Source: an uncultured Paracoccaceae bacterium
Lineage (GTDB): Bacteria > Pseudomonadota > Alphaproteobacteria > Rhodobacterales > Rhodobacteraceae
NCBI GenBank assembly: GCA_947495795.1
Contig: CANMAI010000001.1
Span: 372,001 to 436,000 of the forward strand
Reading direction: 5' to 3'
DNA: 64,000 bases
Under the pieces are notes generated by a model. It saw nothing but the letters and a program-made list of their open reading frames with translations. It made no database searches and was not told the DNA's origin. Numbering within the stretch: position 1 is the first letter of the stretch; each line of letters starts with the position of its first letter. Position numbers and translations under genes: made by a program. Shown here one piece after another: positions 8,741 to 18,008 of the stretch.

Positions 8741-9268
8741 TCAAGCGTCGAGCGGACGGAAATCCAGCGCGGTTCCGTTGATACAGTGCACCAGCTGCCT
8801 CTCTACTACGAGGATGTGGCCAAGATGGCTTCCGCATCGCCGACAATGCGCCTCTATCATCGTCCGGGCGTTGGACGGGTTCATTGTGTAGTTTGCAGCC
8901 TTATCGATATCCATCAGCACGGCATTGGGTTGCGCATGGGCAAAGAAAACCCAGCCCTTGTCCAGTTCAACCTTCCATTCGGAATGGTAGACATGCAGTT
9001 CGCAGCCCTGACAATGATAGGCACCGGCGCGCGTTTCCTTCCAGAGCGGGCTGGATTTGGGCCATTCTGTCCCACCCCTCCGCAGTATTTCGTACTGATC
9101 GGGCTCCAGTCGATCCTGCCACTCCTCGTCCGTGAACTGGACCTCATAGGCAAAATCACCGCCCTGTGTATTCGGTTTGGCACTTACCGCGCCAGCAAGT
9201 GGCAAAGCCGCCCCAACGGACGCCGCCGAAGCCAGAAAGGCGCGGCGATTGTGCATTTTTTTCTGCAT
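8741..9268 (-). CDS. Exported MsrB-like methionine-R-sulfoxide reductase, Tat signal
   Basis: This 175-residue protein belongs to the SelR/MsrB family, which repairs methionine-R-sulfoxide. The N-terminus has a Tat-type signal (NRRAFLASAASVGAALPLAG), placing it in the periplasm. The structural zinc is held by CQGC and CRRC, followed by GSHLGHIL, and the catalytic cysteine appears as HCINGTALDF near the end. It departs from textbook MsrB: the usual SGTGWPSF loop reads LDKGWVFFA, and the segment before the catalytic cysteine is shortened. Substrate range or activity may therefore differ. The alternative start is the second ATG four codons in. A strong terminator follows. Confidence 0.82.
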   Translation of the reverse strand: MQKKMHNRRAFLASAASVGAALPLAGAVSAKPNTQGGDFAYEVQFTDEEWQDRLEPDQYEILRRGGTEWPKSSPLWKETRAGAYHCQGCELHVYHSEWKVELDKGWVFFAHAQPNAVLMDIDKAANYTMNPSNARTMIEAHCRRCGSHLGHILVVERQLVHCINGTALDFRPLDA

Positions 9269-9310
9269 CGGTGGTTCCTCCAGATTACTACGTCAGAGGA
9301 CCCTAGCATG

Positions 9311-9349
9311 CGTGAGTTCACACGACCAACAAGGCCGCGTGAACTCACG
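9311..9349 (-). promoter_or_regulatory. Paired palindromic sites between ahcY and the MsrB-like gene
   Basis: CGTGAGTTCAC (9311-9321) and GTGAACTCACG (9339-9349) are perfect inverted copies, and each is itself a GTGA-N2-TCAC palindrome. They lie about 45 bases upstream of the MsrB-like start and 50 bases downstream of ahcY. They could be a double operator for msrB or, as a long hairpin, the ahcY terminator, although no T tract follows. Confidence 0.4.
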
Positions 9350-9395
9350 GGAAACTGATCAATGCCAAGCCCTTGGGAGGACAGGGAAAATCCGA

Positions 9396-10784
9396 TCAGT
9401 AGCGATAGTGCTCCGGCTTGAAGGGGCCCGCGGGCGTCACACCGATATAGTCGGCCTGCTCTGACGACAGCTCTGTCAGTTTCACGCCGATGCGGCCGAG
9501 ATGGAGACGAGCGACCTTTTCATCGAGATGCTTGGGCAGAATGTGCACCGTGTTATCGTACTGATCACCGCGCTGCCAAAGCTCCATCTGCGCCAGAACC
9601 TGATTGGTGAAGCTGGCCGACATCACGAAAGACGGGTGGCCGGTGGCGTTGCCGAGATTGAGCAGACGGCCCTGGGAAAGCAGGATCATTCGGTTGCCCG
9701 AAGGCATCTCGATCATGTCCACCTGATCCTTGATGTTGGTCCATTTGTGGTTTTTCAGCGCGGCCACCTGAATCTCATTGTCGAAATGGCCTATATTGCC
9801 GACGATGGCCATATCCTTCATCTCGCGCATATGTTCGAGCCGGATAACATCCTTGTTGCCGGTGGTGGTGACGAAGATATCGGCCTTTGAGACGACATCT
9901 TCGAGGACAACAACCTCGAACCCGTCCATCGCGGCCTGAAGCGCGCAGATCGGGTCCACCTCGGTGACCTGAACCCGGGCGCCTGCACCGCGAAGCGAAG
10001 CAGCCGAGCCTTTGCCGACATCGCCGTAGCCGAGCACGACGGCATTTTTGCCAGCCATCATCGTATCCGTGGCGCGGCGGATACCATCCACGAGGCTTTC
10101 CTTGCATCCGTATTTGTTGTCGAATTTCGACTTTGTCACGCTGTCATTCACGTTGATCGCGGGGAAGGGCAGCTGGCCGGTCTTTTCAAGCTCATAGAGC
10201 CGATGGACGCCCGTTGTCGTCTCTTCCGAGACGCCCTTGATCGCGTCCCGCGTTTTGGTGAACCAACCGGGGCTTGCGGCCATGCGTTTCTTGATCTGTG
10301 CCTTGATCACCTCTTCCTCTTCGGAACTTGGCACAGGGATGATATCTTCCCCGGCCTCCGCGCGGGCACCGAGCAGCACGTATAGCGTTGCATCACCGCC
10401 ATCATCGAGGATCAGGTTCGGGCCTTCAGGGAACATGAACGACTTGTCGAGATAATCCCAATGTTCTTCGAGAGACTGGCCCTTGATCGCAAAAACAGGC
10501 GTGCCGCCCGCAGCGATGGCTGCTGCTGCGTGATCCTGCGTGGAGAAGATATTGCACGACGCCCAGCGAACATCCGCGCCGAGATCGTTAAGCGTCTCGA
10601 TCAGCACGGCTGTCTGGATCGTCATGTGCAGCGAGCCGACGATGCGGGCACCCGCCAGCGGTTTGGCTTCACCAAATTCTTCCCGCAGAGCCATCAGGCC
10701 CGGCATCTCCGTCTCTGCGATATCCAGTTCCTTGCGGCCGAACTCGGCGAGGCTGATGTCCTTCACGATGTAATCATTGGGCAT
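9396..10784 (-). CDS. ahcY: Adenosylhomocysteinase (S-adenosyl-L-homocysteine hydrolase)
   Basis: AhcY splits S-adenosylhomocysteine into adenosine and homocysteine, keeping methyl transfer running. It is cytosolic and NAD-dependent. The 462-residue form starting at the ATG at 10784 (AGGA ribosome site, [19 protein letters not shown]) matches the family; the frame is open for 26 further codons upstream but these look non-coding. Visible hallmarks are [15 protein letters not shown], the NAD loop [19 protein letters not shown], and the C-terminus PEHYRY. It is divergent from an HD phosphohydrolase gene. No methionine-cycle neighbour is present. Confidence 0.96.
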   Translation of the reverse strand: MPNDYIVKDISLAEFGRKELDIAETEMPGLMALREEFGEAKPLAGARIVGSLHMTIQTAVLIETLNDLGADVRWASCNIFSTQDHAAAAIAAGGTPVFAIKGQSLEEHWDYLDKSFMFPEGPNLILDDGGDATLYVLLGARAEAGEDIIPVPSSEEEEVIKAQIKKRMAASPGWFTKTRDAIKGVSEETTTGVHRLYELEKTGQLPFPAINVNDSVTKSKFDNKYGCKESLVDGIRRATDTMMAGKNAVVLGYGDVGKGSAASLRGAGARVQVTEVDPICALQAAMDGFEVVVLEDVVSKADIFVTTTGNKDVIRLEHMREMKDMAIVGNIGHFDNEIQVAALKNHKWTNIKDQVDMIEMPSGNRMILLSQGRLLNLGNATGHPSFVMSASFTNQVLAQMELWQRGDQYDNTVHILPKHLDEKVARLHLGRIGVKLTELSSEQADYIGVTPAGPFKPEHYRY

Positions 10785-10943
10785 GGTGCAATTCCTTTGC
10801 AGGCTCCGGTTGTGCGGGCAGATAGCACCCTGATGGGGCATCGGCAATGTATGATGCTGCACAGGCCGACAAAGAGGTTGAGATTTGGTTTCGCAACGTG
10901 AATTGGCGTGCTATCCGCGCACTGAAATTGTAGAGGCGGCAAG

Positions 10944-11537
10944 ATGGCTCAACGCGCATGGCAACGTATGCTTTCCGGACGGCGGCTGGATCTGCTGGAT
11001 CCCGCACCTCTGGATATCGAGATCGAGGATATCGCGCACGGGCTGGCCTTTGTGGCACGGTGGAATGGGCAGACGGTCGGGGAATATCCCTATTCGGTGG
11101 CTGAGCATTCCCTGCTGGTGGAGCAGCTTTTCGGGCTGGTGGCCCCCAAGGCACCAGTGAGGTGGCGGATGGCAGCCCTAGTGCATGATGCGCCCGAATA
11201 CGTGATCGGCGATATGATCTCTCCTGTGAAAGCGGCTGTGGGGCCTGCCTACAAGGCCATGGATGTGCGGCTGGCAGCTGCGGTGCATCTGCGGTTCGGC
11301 TTGCCTGCAGAAATCCCCGCATCCGTGAAAAAGCAGATCAAACGTGCCGATAGGATCAGCGCCTGGCTGGAGGCCGTGCAGATTGCCGGTTTCGCGGAAG
11401 CGGAAGCCAACAGGCTTTTCGGCGCACCACGCTTTCCAGAACTGGACGGCTTTTCGCTCAATCCGCGACCGCCGATGGAGGTGAAGCACGACTTTCTGAC
11501 GCGCTTTGCAGAGCTTGAGGCCGCGATGAGCGCGTAG
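10944..11537 (+). CDS. HD-domain phosphohydrolase, YfbR-like
   Basis: This 197-residue soluble protein has the metal-binding HD signature split as SVAEHSLLV (first histidine) and ALVHDAPEYVIGD (HD pair), with the later aspartate in KRADRISAW. It is closest to the YfbR type, which dephosphorylates deoxynucleoside 5'-monophosphates; that activity is a family inference. The ribosome site (AGAGGCGG) fits the ATG at 10944. It is divergent from ahcY and convergent with gltS. Confidence 0.85.
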   Translation: MAQRAWQRMLSGRRLDLLDPAPLDIEIEDIAHGLAFVARWNGQTVGEYPYSVAEHSLLVEQLFGLVAPKAPVRWRMAALVHDAPEYVIGDMISPVKAAVGPAYKAMDVRLAAAVHLRFGLPAEIPASVKKQIKRADRISAWLEAVQIAGFAEAEANRLFGAPRFPELDGFSLNPRPPMEVKHDFLTRFAELEAAMSA

Positions 11538-11603
11538 CAGCGATAACCAGGTTGATCCTCCCCTTCTGAACTGCTCCGCCCTTCATTCGGGTATGAACAC
11601 AGC

Positions 11604-12812
11604 TCAAAGACCGACAAAAAACCGGATAATGAAGGCGTTTGCCAGATCCACGAAGAACGCGGAGACGAGCGGCAGCACGACAAAGGCAAGCGGTGCTGCC
11701 CCGTAGCGTTTGGTGACGGAGGACATATTGGCGATGGCGGTGGGTGTCGCCCCGAGAGCGAAACCCGCGAAGCCCGCACTCAACACCGCTGCGGGGTAAT
11801 CGCGACCGACGAGACGGAAAAAGGCGAAGAAGATGAACGCCACTGTCATTGCAACCTGCATTGCCAGCACGCCCAGCAGGGGCCCACCGAGCTCGCTGAG
11901 CGTCCAGAGTTGCATGCTCATCAGCGACATCGCGAGAAAGACGGATAGGGTATAGTCCGAGATCACAGCCAGTGCGTTGCTGCCTGCGGGCCACGGCAGC
12001 TTGGGGAGGAGATAGGGGATTGTGTTGGACATGATGATGCCGACAAGCAGGCAGGGTACGAAAAGCGGTAGTTTCAGCCCCATTTCCGCAATCACAATAT
12101 TGGCAATATAGCCGAGCAGAATCGCGACATGAGCTGCCAGTGTCGCGCGCATCAGGCTGACATGGTTGACCTGATCCTCGGGTTCGCCCGCTTCCGCATA
12201 CTCGAGCCCCACAACGGGGGCTGCCCCCTCTTCTCCTTGAAGATTATTTTGGTCGATAAGCCGTTTTGCAATCGGCCCTCCGATAAGCGCCGCCATCACA
12301 AGGCCCAGCGTGGCCGTCGCGATGCCAACCTCCGCTGCCGCCGCAAAGCCAGTTACCTCTTCGATCTGCGGGCCCCAGGCTATAGCAGTGCCGTGCCCCC
12401 CGATCAGAGAAGCAGACCCGAGGAGAACAGAAACAGGTGTAGGCAATTCGAATATAACAGCCCCTGCAAACGCCACAAGATTTTGGAGAACCATGAAAGC
12501 CAGCGTCAGGCCGAGAAGCGTAATGAGCAAGCGCCCCCCACGGAAGAGATCGGCAATGCGTGCGTTAAGCCCGATAGTGGAGAAAAAGACGACCAGCAGG
12601 TAATCTCGAACTGCGAGGTCGAACACGATCTGCACGTTCGCAAAGACAAAGAGCCCCCACGTGACAAGGGCAACCGCAATTCCTCCTGAGACCGGCTCAG
12701 GAATGCTGTAGTTCCGCAAAAAGGCAACGCTGCGTGTCAGAAAGGCGCCAAGGAAAAAGACGATAAAGCCAAGGGTAACGGCTATAAAGGCAGGGACTTC
12801 TATTTCGGTCAT
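11604..12812 (-). CDS. gltS: Sodium/glutamate symporter (ESS family)
   Basis: This 402-residue, strongly hydrophobic inner-membrane protein has about ten predicted helices. It belongs to the GltS family, which imports glutamate with sodium. Family landmarks are NYSIPEPVSGGI near the N-terminus, the reentrant-loop sequence GSASLIGGHGTAIAWG, and the second-half GFALGATPTAIANM. A charged cytoplasmic loop lies around residues 185-215. It is transcribed alone, and the IS3 element sits about 120 bases upstream of its start, so its promoter region may be affected by the insertion. Confidence 0.93.
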   Translation of the reverse strand: MTEIEVPAFIAVTLGFIVFFLGAFLTRSVAFLRNYSIPEPVSGGIAVALVTWGLFVFANVQIVFDLAVRDYLLVVFFSTIGLNARIADLFRGGRLLITLLGLTLAFMVLQNLVAFAGAVIFELPTPVSVLLGSASLIGGHGTAIAWGPQIEEVTGFAAAAEVGIATATLGLVMAALIGGPIAKRLIDQNNLQGEEGAAPVVGLEYAEAGEPEDQVNHVSLMRATLAAHVAILLGYIANIVIAEMGLKLPLFVPCLLVGIIMSNTIPYLLPKLPWPAGSNALAVISDYTLSVFLAMSLMSMQLWTLSELGGPLLGVLAMQVAMTVAFIFFAFFRLVGRDYPAAVLSAGFAGFALGATPTAIANMSSVTKRYGAAPLAFVVLPLVSAFFVDLANAFIIRFFVGL

Positions 12813-13002
12813 CTCGAAGGTTCTCTCAAGCGATTTAGGCTGCGCGTACTTCGCTCATCTTTACTGTGCTAAGCAAGGTCTTAGCCGCGCAAACGACAGG
12901 CGGTGATATTCGGCTGATCCCACGCGTATCCAGCGGTAATCCCGCCGAAATTTAGGGGTGTGCGGAAGTAGAGTTTTCTCGAAGGTGAATGAGGAGCTTC
13001 TG

Positions 13003-13269
13003 ATGAAGAAATCAAAGTACAGCGAAGCCCAGATCATGGCGATCTTGAAGCAGGCAGAGAACGGCGTGCCGGTTGCTGATCTTTGCCGCGAGCATGGCAT
13101 GAGCAGTGCGAGCTTCTACAAGTGGCGCTCCAAGTACGGCGGCATGGACGCGTCGTTGATTTCGCGGATGAAAGCGCTGGACGAAGAGAACAAGCGGCTG
13201 AAGAAGATGTATGCCGAGAAGAGCATGCAGAACGATCTGTTGAAGGAAGCCTTAGGAAAAAAGTGGTGA
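13003..13269 (+). CDS. IS3-family transposase OrfA
   Basis: This 88-residue helix-turn-helix protein binds the IS ends. It has the classic OrfA layout: [39 protein letters not shown], then a leucine-zipper-like tail ([18 protein letters not shown]). The ATG at 13003 is preferred; the frame is open upstream within the IS end. Close to the stop lies the frameshift heptamer A_AAA_AAG (13257-13263), which is in the correct phase for a -1 shift into OrfB to make the OrfAB transposase. Confidence 0.9.
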   Translation: MKKSKYSEAQIMAILKQAENGVPVADLCREHGMSSASFYKWRSKYGGMDASLISRMKALDEENKRLKKMYAEKSMQNDLLKEALGKKW

Positions 13270-14087
13270 GGCCGTCTCAAAGACGCGAGATGGCCGAATG
13301 GGCGGTGCGCTACCGATCCGCCAGCATCGCTCTGGCATGCAGAGCGTTCTCGATCAGCGAGACATGCTATCGATATCAGCCGAAGCTCAGCGATGAGAAT
13401 GAGTTGATTGCAGATTGGCTGGTCGCGCTGACGAACGCCAAGAAGGCCTGGAGGTTCGGCCTGTGCTTTCTGCATTTGCGGAACGTCAAAGGCTTTGGCT
13501 GGAACCCCAAGCGGGTCTACCGCATCTATCGTGAGCTGAAGCTGAACATGCGGATCAAGCCTGGGAAACGGCTGCAACGGGAGAAGCCTGAACCCTTGGC
13601 CGTGCCGGAGGCACCAAACGAGGTTTGGTCGATGGACTTCATGGCGGATCAGCTTGCAGACGGTCGTTCATTCCGCACGCTGAATGTCATTGATGACTTC
13701 ACCCGAGAGGGATTGGCCATTGAGGTCGACTTCTCGTTACCCTCAGAGCGCGTTGTCCGCACGCTGAACCAAATTATAGCGTGGCGCGGTAAACCCTTCA
13801 CCATTCGTGTGGACAACGGCCCCGACTATGTCAGTGCCAGGCTTCAGAACTGGGCGGAGGAAGCCGGGATCGGTTTGCTCTATATCCAGCCCGGCAAGCC
13901 GCAACAGAACGCCTATGTCGAATGCTATAACAGAACAGTCCGGACGGAATGGCTGGGGCGATATCACTTCAACAGCATCGAGGAGGTGCAGGAACACGCC
14001 ACGCGCCGGCTCTGGACTTACAACAACGAAAGACCAAACATGGGGATCGGCGGGATGACCCCGATACAGAAACTAGAAGCAGCTTAG
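13266..14087 (+). CDS. IS3-family transposase OrfB (DDE integrase core)
   Basis: This is the catalytic part of the transposase. The DDE triad is in [16 protein letters not shown] and AYVECYNR, followed by the family tail [18 protein letters not shown]. It is normally expressed by -1 frameshifting at A_AAA_AAG at the end of orfA. A GTG at 13266 overlapping the orfA stop, or the ATG at 13290, could give a separate OrfB. The frame is unbroken to the element's right end. Confidence 0.9.
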   Translation: MRPSQRREMAEWAVRYRSASIALACRAFSISETCYRYQPKLSDENELIADWLVALTNAKKAWRFGLCFLHLRNVKGFGWNPKRVYRIYRELKLNMRIKPGKRLQREKPEPLAVPEAPNEVWSMDFMADQLADGRSFRTLNVIDDFTREGLAIEVDFSLPSERVVRTLNQIIAWRGKPFTIRVDNGPDYVSARLQNWAEEAGIGLLYIQPGKPQQNAYVECYNRTVRTEWLGRYHFNSIEEVQEHATRRLWTYNNERPNMGIGGMTPIQKLEAA

Positions 14088-14126
14088 ATGCTGCTGATGC
14101 GACACTCTAAAAATGGGAGGATTACC

Positions 14127-14459
14127 ACTTGAAGTTTTCCGATCTCAGATAGCTACGCCCGAAGCAAGAGCGTTTCTCGCAGTCAAACGCGTGGGTGTTC
14201 ATATTGGCCTAGCGCCTTTCAGCGATGCAAACACAGCCTGCCGGGCAATGGTGGAGATTACACTGAAGAACGACCGCACAGTGCTATCCAGCACAAGGCC
14301 CCGGCGGCGGCGGTGGAATCAGCAGATGCAGATGGGCTAGATGCATGATAAAGTTCGGAAAACCTAGACCGACCCCGGGACTCTTTGGGTAGCCCATCAC
14401 GGCCGCGGGCGCTTTGATCTGAAGTGGCTCATAGAAATGAGGCTGGCCACGCCGATACT
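14127..14459. other. Intergenic stretch with no recognisable gene
   Basis: About 330 bases between the IS3 element and the large flagellar-block protein. A 75-codon plus-strand frame near the IS end has no ribosome site and no family resemblance, and is not called. Nothing else is seen. Confidence 0.4.
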
Positions 14460-17057
14460 CTACTTGGGCTTCGCCAGTTTCTCTGAGGCCGTTGAAATGG
14501 CGGATCTAAACGCAGTTGAGTCTTGAATTCGCGCTTGAAGCGCGGCTAACGTCAGTGTCTGACGGGGTTCAGCTAGGACATCACTGTTGCTATCGCCCGT
14601 TGGAAAAACAGGTTGTACTCCGTCGTCTGCATCGGCGTTGTCCTGCATGATCTCAACCTGTTGGGACCCCACATTTTGAAGATCATCTTCGTTGAATGTG
14701 AGTATACGCGTTAAAGGCTTTAGTGATGGATCCAGACCATCCATCGAGACCTCAGTAATATTTCTGCTAAATAGTGCAAGGTTGTTTCGGTCCGGATCAT
14801 CCTCCTGCAGCGATTTCAATGATGCAAAAGCATTTTCTATTGCGCCGAGGTTAACATATGCATCAGCTCGCAACCTAGCTGCTGCCTCATCGGATAGGCC
14901 CTCGAGTTGCTGTAAGGCCTCGGTCGGCTGGCCTGTTGCCAGCAGTGCCGTTGCAAGCAGCCTACGGTCTTGAGAACTTGGCAAGATCGGAAGCTCTTCC
15001 ATCAGATTAAGTGCTACGTTCGGCAAGCCCTTTTCCAAAAGATCTTTGGCCAGGTCATTTCGTAGACCGACACCATCCCGGCCCCCATCTAGGATAAATT
15101 GATTCTGAAGAACGAGCCTCACAAATGCCGTCGGGCTCGTAGTTGTCTGGTCTATAATACGCAAACCGTGACGCCCCAATCGTTTGACGTCATCCAACCT
15201 TTCGGGGTTTCCGCGAGCAAAACGACGCAGCCTCTCAAACGCACTACTTGAATTTCCAGCGCCGAAATCCAACCGCGCAAGTGCAAGCTCAACATCACCC
15301 TCGGCCAAACCTCCACGATGATGGCGTTTCATGCTTTCAAGATCATCAAACAGGGTCTGAGGAATTGGGGTTCCTTCTTCCAGAACAGCCTCTGCCTGCA
15401 TAAGCAGCATCGCAAGCCTGTCAACCTCGAGATTAGCATTCTGTTGGATCTCGTCGAGTAGCTCGGCTGCCTCATTGGTACGACCGAGGTCAGAAGCGAC
15501 CCGCGCACGCACAACACCTTCTCGCGCGCTCATTTCGCCTGGTGTTCTGTCAAGAATACGCATTATGGAGTCTGCGTGATCGGCCCCATTTTGCTCGAGT
15601 GTATGCCGGACGATCTCCTCCCCGACTAAACGACGCAGGCTTTTGGGGAGTTCAGAAAATGCAGCAAGAATGCCTTCGGATCGTTCGGTTCCAGGTTCAA
15701 GCCGCTCCATTCCGGCAACTGCTCTCCACAGCGACACTCTGCCAACGCAATCGCGCGTATTTGTTAGTACGCCTTCACCGGAAACCTCGCGCCCCTCGAC
15801 AACACGGGCAAGATCGCGCAGCAGCAATGCTTTCTCATCTTCCATTCCCGGCACAAGGCCCAGAATGCTTTCTGCTTCGCGACCAAAACCGATGCTTATA
15901 TAATATTTTGCAAGCGTATAAACGACCTGTCCGTCAATTGTGCCATAGTCTGACACAAGTGCTCTGCGGAGGGCACCAATTTCGTCACCTATAGGTTCTC
16001 CCGCCCCCCATTCCCGAACATCAAGATACCGATCTTGAGGGCAGGTTATATCAACGGCCGTTCTGGAATTCTCAACATCAATCTCATCAAGGGGTGTTCT
16101 TGTCTGAACCTGGCTTTCAAGCCGTTCATCCATCATTTCACTTGGTATCGCGATTTGGGCAAAGGGATTGTTCTGCAGGCTCCGAATTTCAGATTGATTG
16201 TTCGGCTTCTCATCGCCGATATCCGCCATTTCTGGTCTCTCGGCAGAAACGGAATTGTCGGCCGAGGTCTTTCCCAGTTCCCGTGTGGAAAGCAGCGGTT
16301 GTTCTGTATTGGATTGGTTTGGATGAAGATTGCTCACAGAGGGCAGGGTAGGTGTAAAAGAAAGAGAGGCCGCCAAATCTGAAAACTCTATTAGTCCCTC
16401 CTCAGCTGCGCGTGTAAGTTGAGCAACGAGACCCTGTCGGGTGTTCCCTAGATTTGAGGCTTCCGGTGTTTGCTTAGGTGATGTTTCAATAGCGTCCCCG
16501 CTTTGTGAGGGCCCGAGAGAACTAAGCTGATTGGTAGTTTTAAGCAGAGTTGACGAGGGTGCAGTAGCGAGTGGAACCTGATCTGATTCCCGAACAGCCG
16601 CCAAGTCTGCACTTGTTTCTAAAGGCTCACCTTTTGGCTCGCTTGCTGAAAGAACACGCCGACCGGCGGGAGCATTTTTATTGCCCTCTGCACGTTTGAC
16701 ATCCACAGCCAAAAATCGGCTGCCGATGCGTGAAACTTCTATCTTGCACGAACACGCTAGTGTCAGATCTAGAGCCGCGCCAATTGCTCTGTTTTTTCCC
16801 TCAACGGCAACGATGCGCGTGCGTGGCATTCGGTCGAAAATTTGATCCATTGAGAATTCTGCGCGAACGCCAGGAAAACTGACGGTCGCTGTACGACCAT
16901 CCTGCGCTATAGCCCAAGAGGTGCCGGATGGAACGGTAACAAGAAGGCGTGAATACTCGGGATGCTCTGCAGACCGAACAATCAACTGGTCTTGCGACAA
17001 GGCCACCAGAGGCATGTTGATGACTAAACTCAGGATGACAGTTACAAATATACGCAT
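14460..17057 (-). CDS. Large exported TPR-like protein of the flagellar motor operon, function unknown
   Basis: This 865-residue protein starts at the ATG at 17057, with ribosome site AAGAGGCGG, just two bases after the motA stop. Residues 1-22 form a signal peptide (ILSLVINMPLVALS). Residues of about 25-125 form a beta-rich domain (SRLLVTVPSGTSWAIAQDG) ending in a CSC-containing strand. About 130-330 is a low-complexity Ser/Thr/Gln/Pro linker. From about 340 to 800 alanine/leucine-rich helical pairs look like TPR or SEL1-type repeats (YGTIDGQVVYTLAKYYISIG, DVELALARLDFGAGNSSSAF). Location suggests a periplasmic factor of the motor or stator. I do not recognise a named family. Confidence 0.8.
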   Translation of the reverse strand: MRIFVTVILSLVINMPLVALSQDQLIVRSAEHPEYSRLLVTVPSGTSWAIAQDGRTATVSFPGVRAEFSMDQIFDRMPRTRIVAVEGKNRAIGAALDLTLACSCKIEVSRIGSRFLAVDVKRAEGNKNAPAGRRVLSASEPKGEPLETSADLAAVRESDQVPLATAPSSTLLKTTNQLSSLGPSQSGDAIETSPKQTPEASNLGNTRQGLVAQLTRAAEEGLIEFSDLAASLSFTPTLPSVSNLHPNQSNTEQPLLSTRELGKTSADNSVSAERPEMADIGDEKPNNQSEIRSLQNNPFAQIAIPSEMMDERLESQVQTRTPLDEIDVENSRTAVDITCPQDRYLDVREWGAGEPIGDEIGALRRALVSDYGTIDGQVVYTLAKYYISIGFGREAESILGLVPGMEDEKALLLRDLARVVEGREVSGEGVLTNTRDCVGRVSLWRAVAGMERLEPGTERSEGILAAFSELPKSLRRLVGEEIVRHTLEQNGADHADSIMRILDRTPGEMSAREGVVRARVASDLGRTNEAAELLDEIQQNANLEVDRLAMLLMQAEAVLEEGTPIPQTLFDDLESMKRHHRGGLAEGDVELALARLDFGAGNSSSAFERLRRFARGNPERLDDVKRLGRHGLRIIDQTTTSPTAFVRLVLQNQFILDGGRDGVGLRNDLAKDLLEKGLPNVALNLMEELPILPSSQDRRLLATALLATGQPTEALQQLEGLSDEAAARLRADAYVNLGAIENAFASLKSLQEDDPDRNNLALFSRNITEVSMDGLDPSLKPLTRILTFNEDDLQNVGSQQVEIMQDNADADDGVQPVFPTGDSNSDVLAEPRQTLTLAALQARIQDSTAFRSAISTASEKLAKPK

Positions 17058-17059
17058 GA

Positions 17060-17941
17060 TCAAGCCGCCTCTTTCTTGCCGCCGCGGAGTGCTTCCTCCA
17101 ATTGATTGAAGCTTGGTCGACGATCATGAGGAGTGTTTTGCCGTCCAACTTCCACACATATATTTGGGGGATGTTTATGGAGATTGGCCACCAATACTTC
17201 ACGTATCAGATTGTAAAAGTGTTGATCTTCAGAGACTACCGAAGCTACCCGCGCAGAAAACGGACCAACAAGACCATAGGCGAGAAATACTCCAAGAAAA
17301 GTTCCAACAAGAGCTCCACCAATCATCTTGCCAAGAACTTCAGGGGGCTGATCAATTGAGGCCATGGTTTTGATGACCCCGAGAACAGCCGCAACGATAC
17401 CTAGCGCAGGCAAACCGTCGGCAATGGCTTGAAGTGCGTGAGACGAATGCTCCGCGTGATGTTGCTGGGCCTCCATTCGCTTGTCGAGAAGCTCTTCCAC
17501 CTGATGAGGGTCATCATAGTTCATTGAAGCAGAACGAAGAGTGTCGCAAATCAGATCGATTGCTTCGTGATCCGCCAGAATTCGCGGGAATTCTGCAAAT
17601 ATATCACTCTCTTGAGGTGTCTCGATATGACCTTCCAGTTCAAGCGGGTTTTGGCGTGCGACGCGGATCAAGCGAAACAAAAGGACCAGCAAATCCTCAT
17701 AATCCTGAGCGTTCCATGAAGGTCCTTTGAAGACCTTACCAATGTCTTTCATAGTTTGTTTGACGCCGTGAAGATCGTTCGAGATAATGAATGCACCAAG
17801 TGCGGCACCTCCAATCATCATCATCTCAAAGGGAAGGCTGCCGAGGATAATTCCCATCTTCCCACCGGCGATCAGATACCCACCGAAGACCATGACAAAT
17901 ACAATACCGATGCCAAGAAATCCGAACATGCTTTTTGCCAC
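17060..17941 (-). CDS. motA: Flagellar motor stator protein MotA
   Basis: MotA forms the proton-conducting stator with MotB and drives the rotor through FliG. This 293-residue protein has four membrane segments: two at the N-terminus (FLGIGIVFVMVFGGYLIAGG and the following one) and two after residue 190 (ALGIVAAVLGVIKTMASI, GGALVGTFLGVFLAYGLVGP). Between them is a large cytoplasmic loop containing FRLIRVARQNPLELEGHIE, the region that contacts FliG. motB is not in the window, although an uncharacterised exported gene follows immediately. Confidence 0.95.
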   Translation of the reverse strand: MAKSMFGFLGIGIVFVMVFGGYLIAGGKMGIILGSLPFEMMMIGGAALGAFIISNDLHGVKQTMKDIGKVFKGPSWNAQDYEDLLVLLFRLIRVARQNPLELEGHIETPQESDIFAEFPRILADHEAIDLICDTLRSASMNYDDPHQVEELLDKRMEAQQHHAEHSSHALQAIADGLPALGIVAAVLGVIKTMASIDQPPEVLGKMIGGALVGTFLGVFLAYGLVGPFSARVASVVSEDQHFYNLIREVLVANLHKHPPNICVEVGRQNTPHDRRPSFNQLEEALRGGKKEAA

Positions 17942-18008
17942 TCACTTGGATTAGGAAACCGTTCAGTAGCTTAGCAGCGTTACTCTTAATAATTCCTCAA
18001 GTCCCGTG

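Larger units (their letters stand above)
12935..14126 (+). mobile_element. IS3-family insertion sequence (IS407-like group), about 1.2 kb
   Basis: The element has two overlapping frames with a slippery heptamer, and imperfect terminal inverted repeats of about 30 bases. The left end reads GGTAATCCCGCC then TTTAGGGGTGTGCGG. The right end, read inward, is GGTAATCCTCCC then TTTTAGAGTGTCGC. No target-site duplication could be recognised, so the exact ends are approximate. The transposase frames look intact, so the element may be active. It sits between gltS and the flagellar block. Confidence 0.85.

Noticed and set aside
9311-9349. Calling the inverted repeat simply the ahcY terminator
   Set aside because: No T tract follows on the minus strand and each arm is itself a GTGA-N2-TCAC palindrome, so a protein-binding role is at least as likely; recorded as a regulatory candidate instead.
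10785-10943. A SAM- or SAH-binding riboswitch before ahcY
   Set aside because: I compared the leader with what I remember of SAM-II, SAH and SAM/SAH riboswitch cores and found no convincing match. A covariance-model search would decide.
12933-14128. Target-site duplication around the IS3 element
   Set aside because: The bases flanking the inferred ends (CCAGC on the left, ACTTG on the right) do not match; ends may be off by a few bases or the duplication has been lost.
14113-14340. A 75-codon plus-strand frame next to the IS3 element
   Set aside because: It begins inside the IS inverted repeat, has no ribosome site and no resemblance to known proteins.
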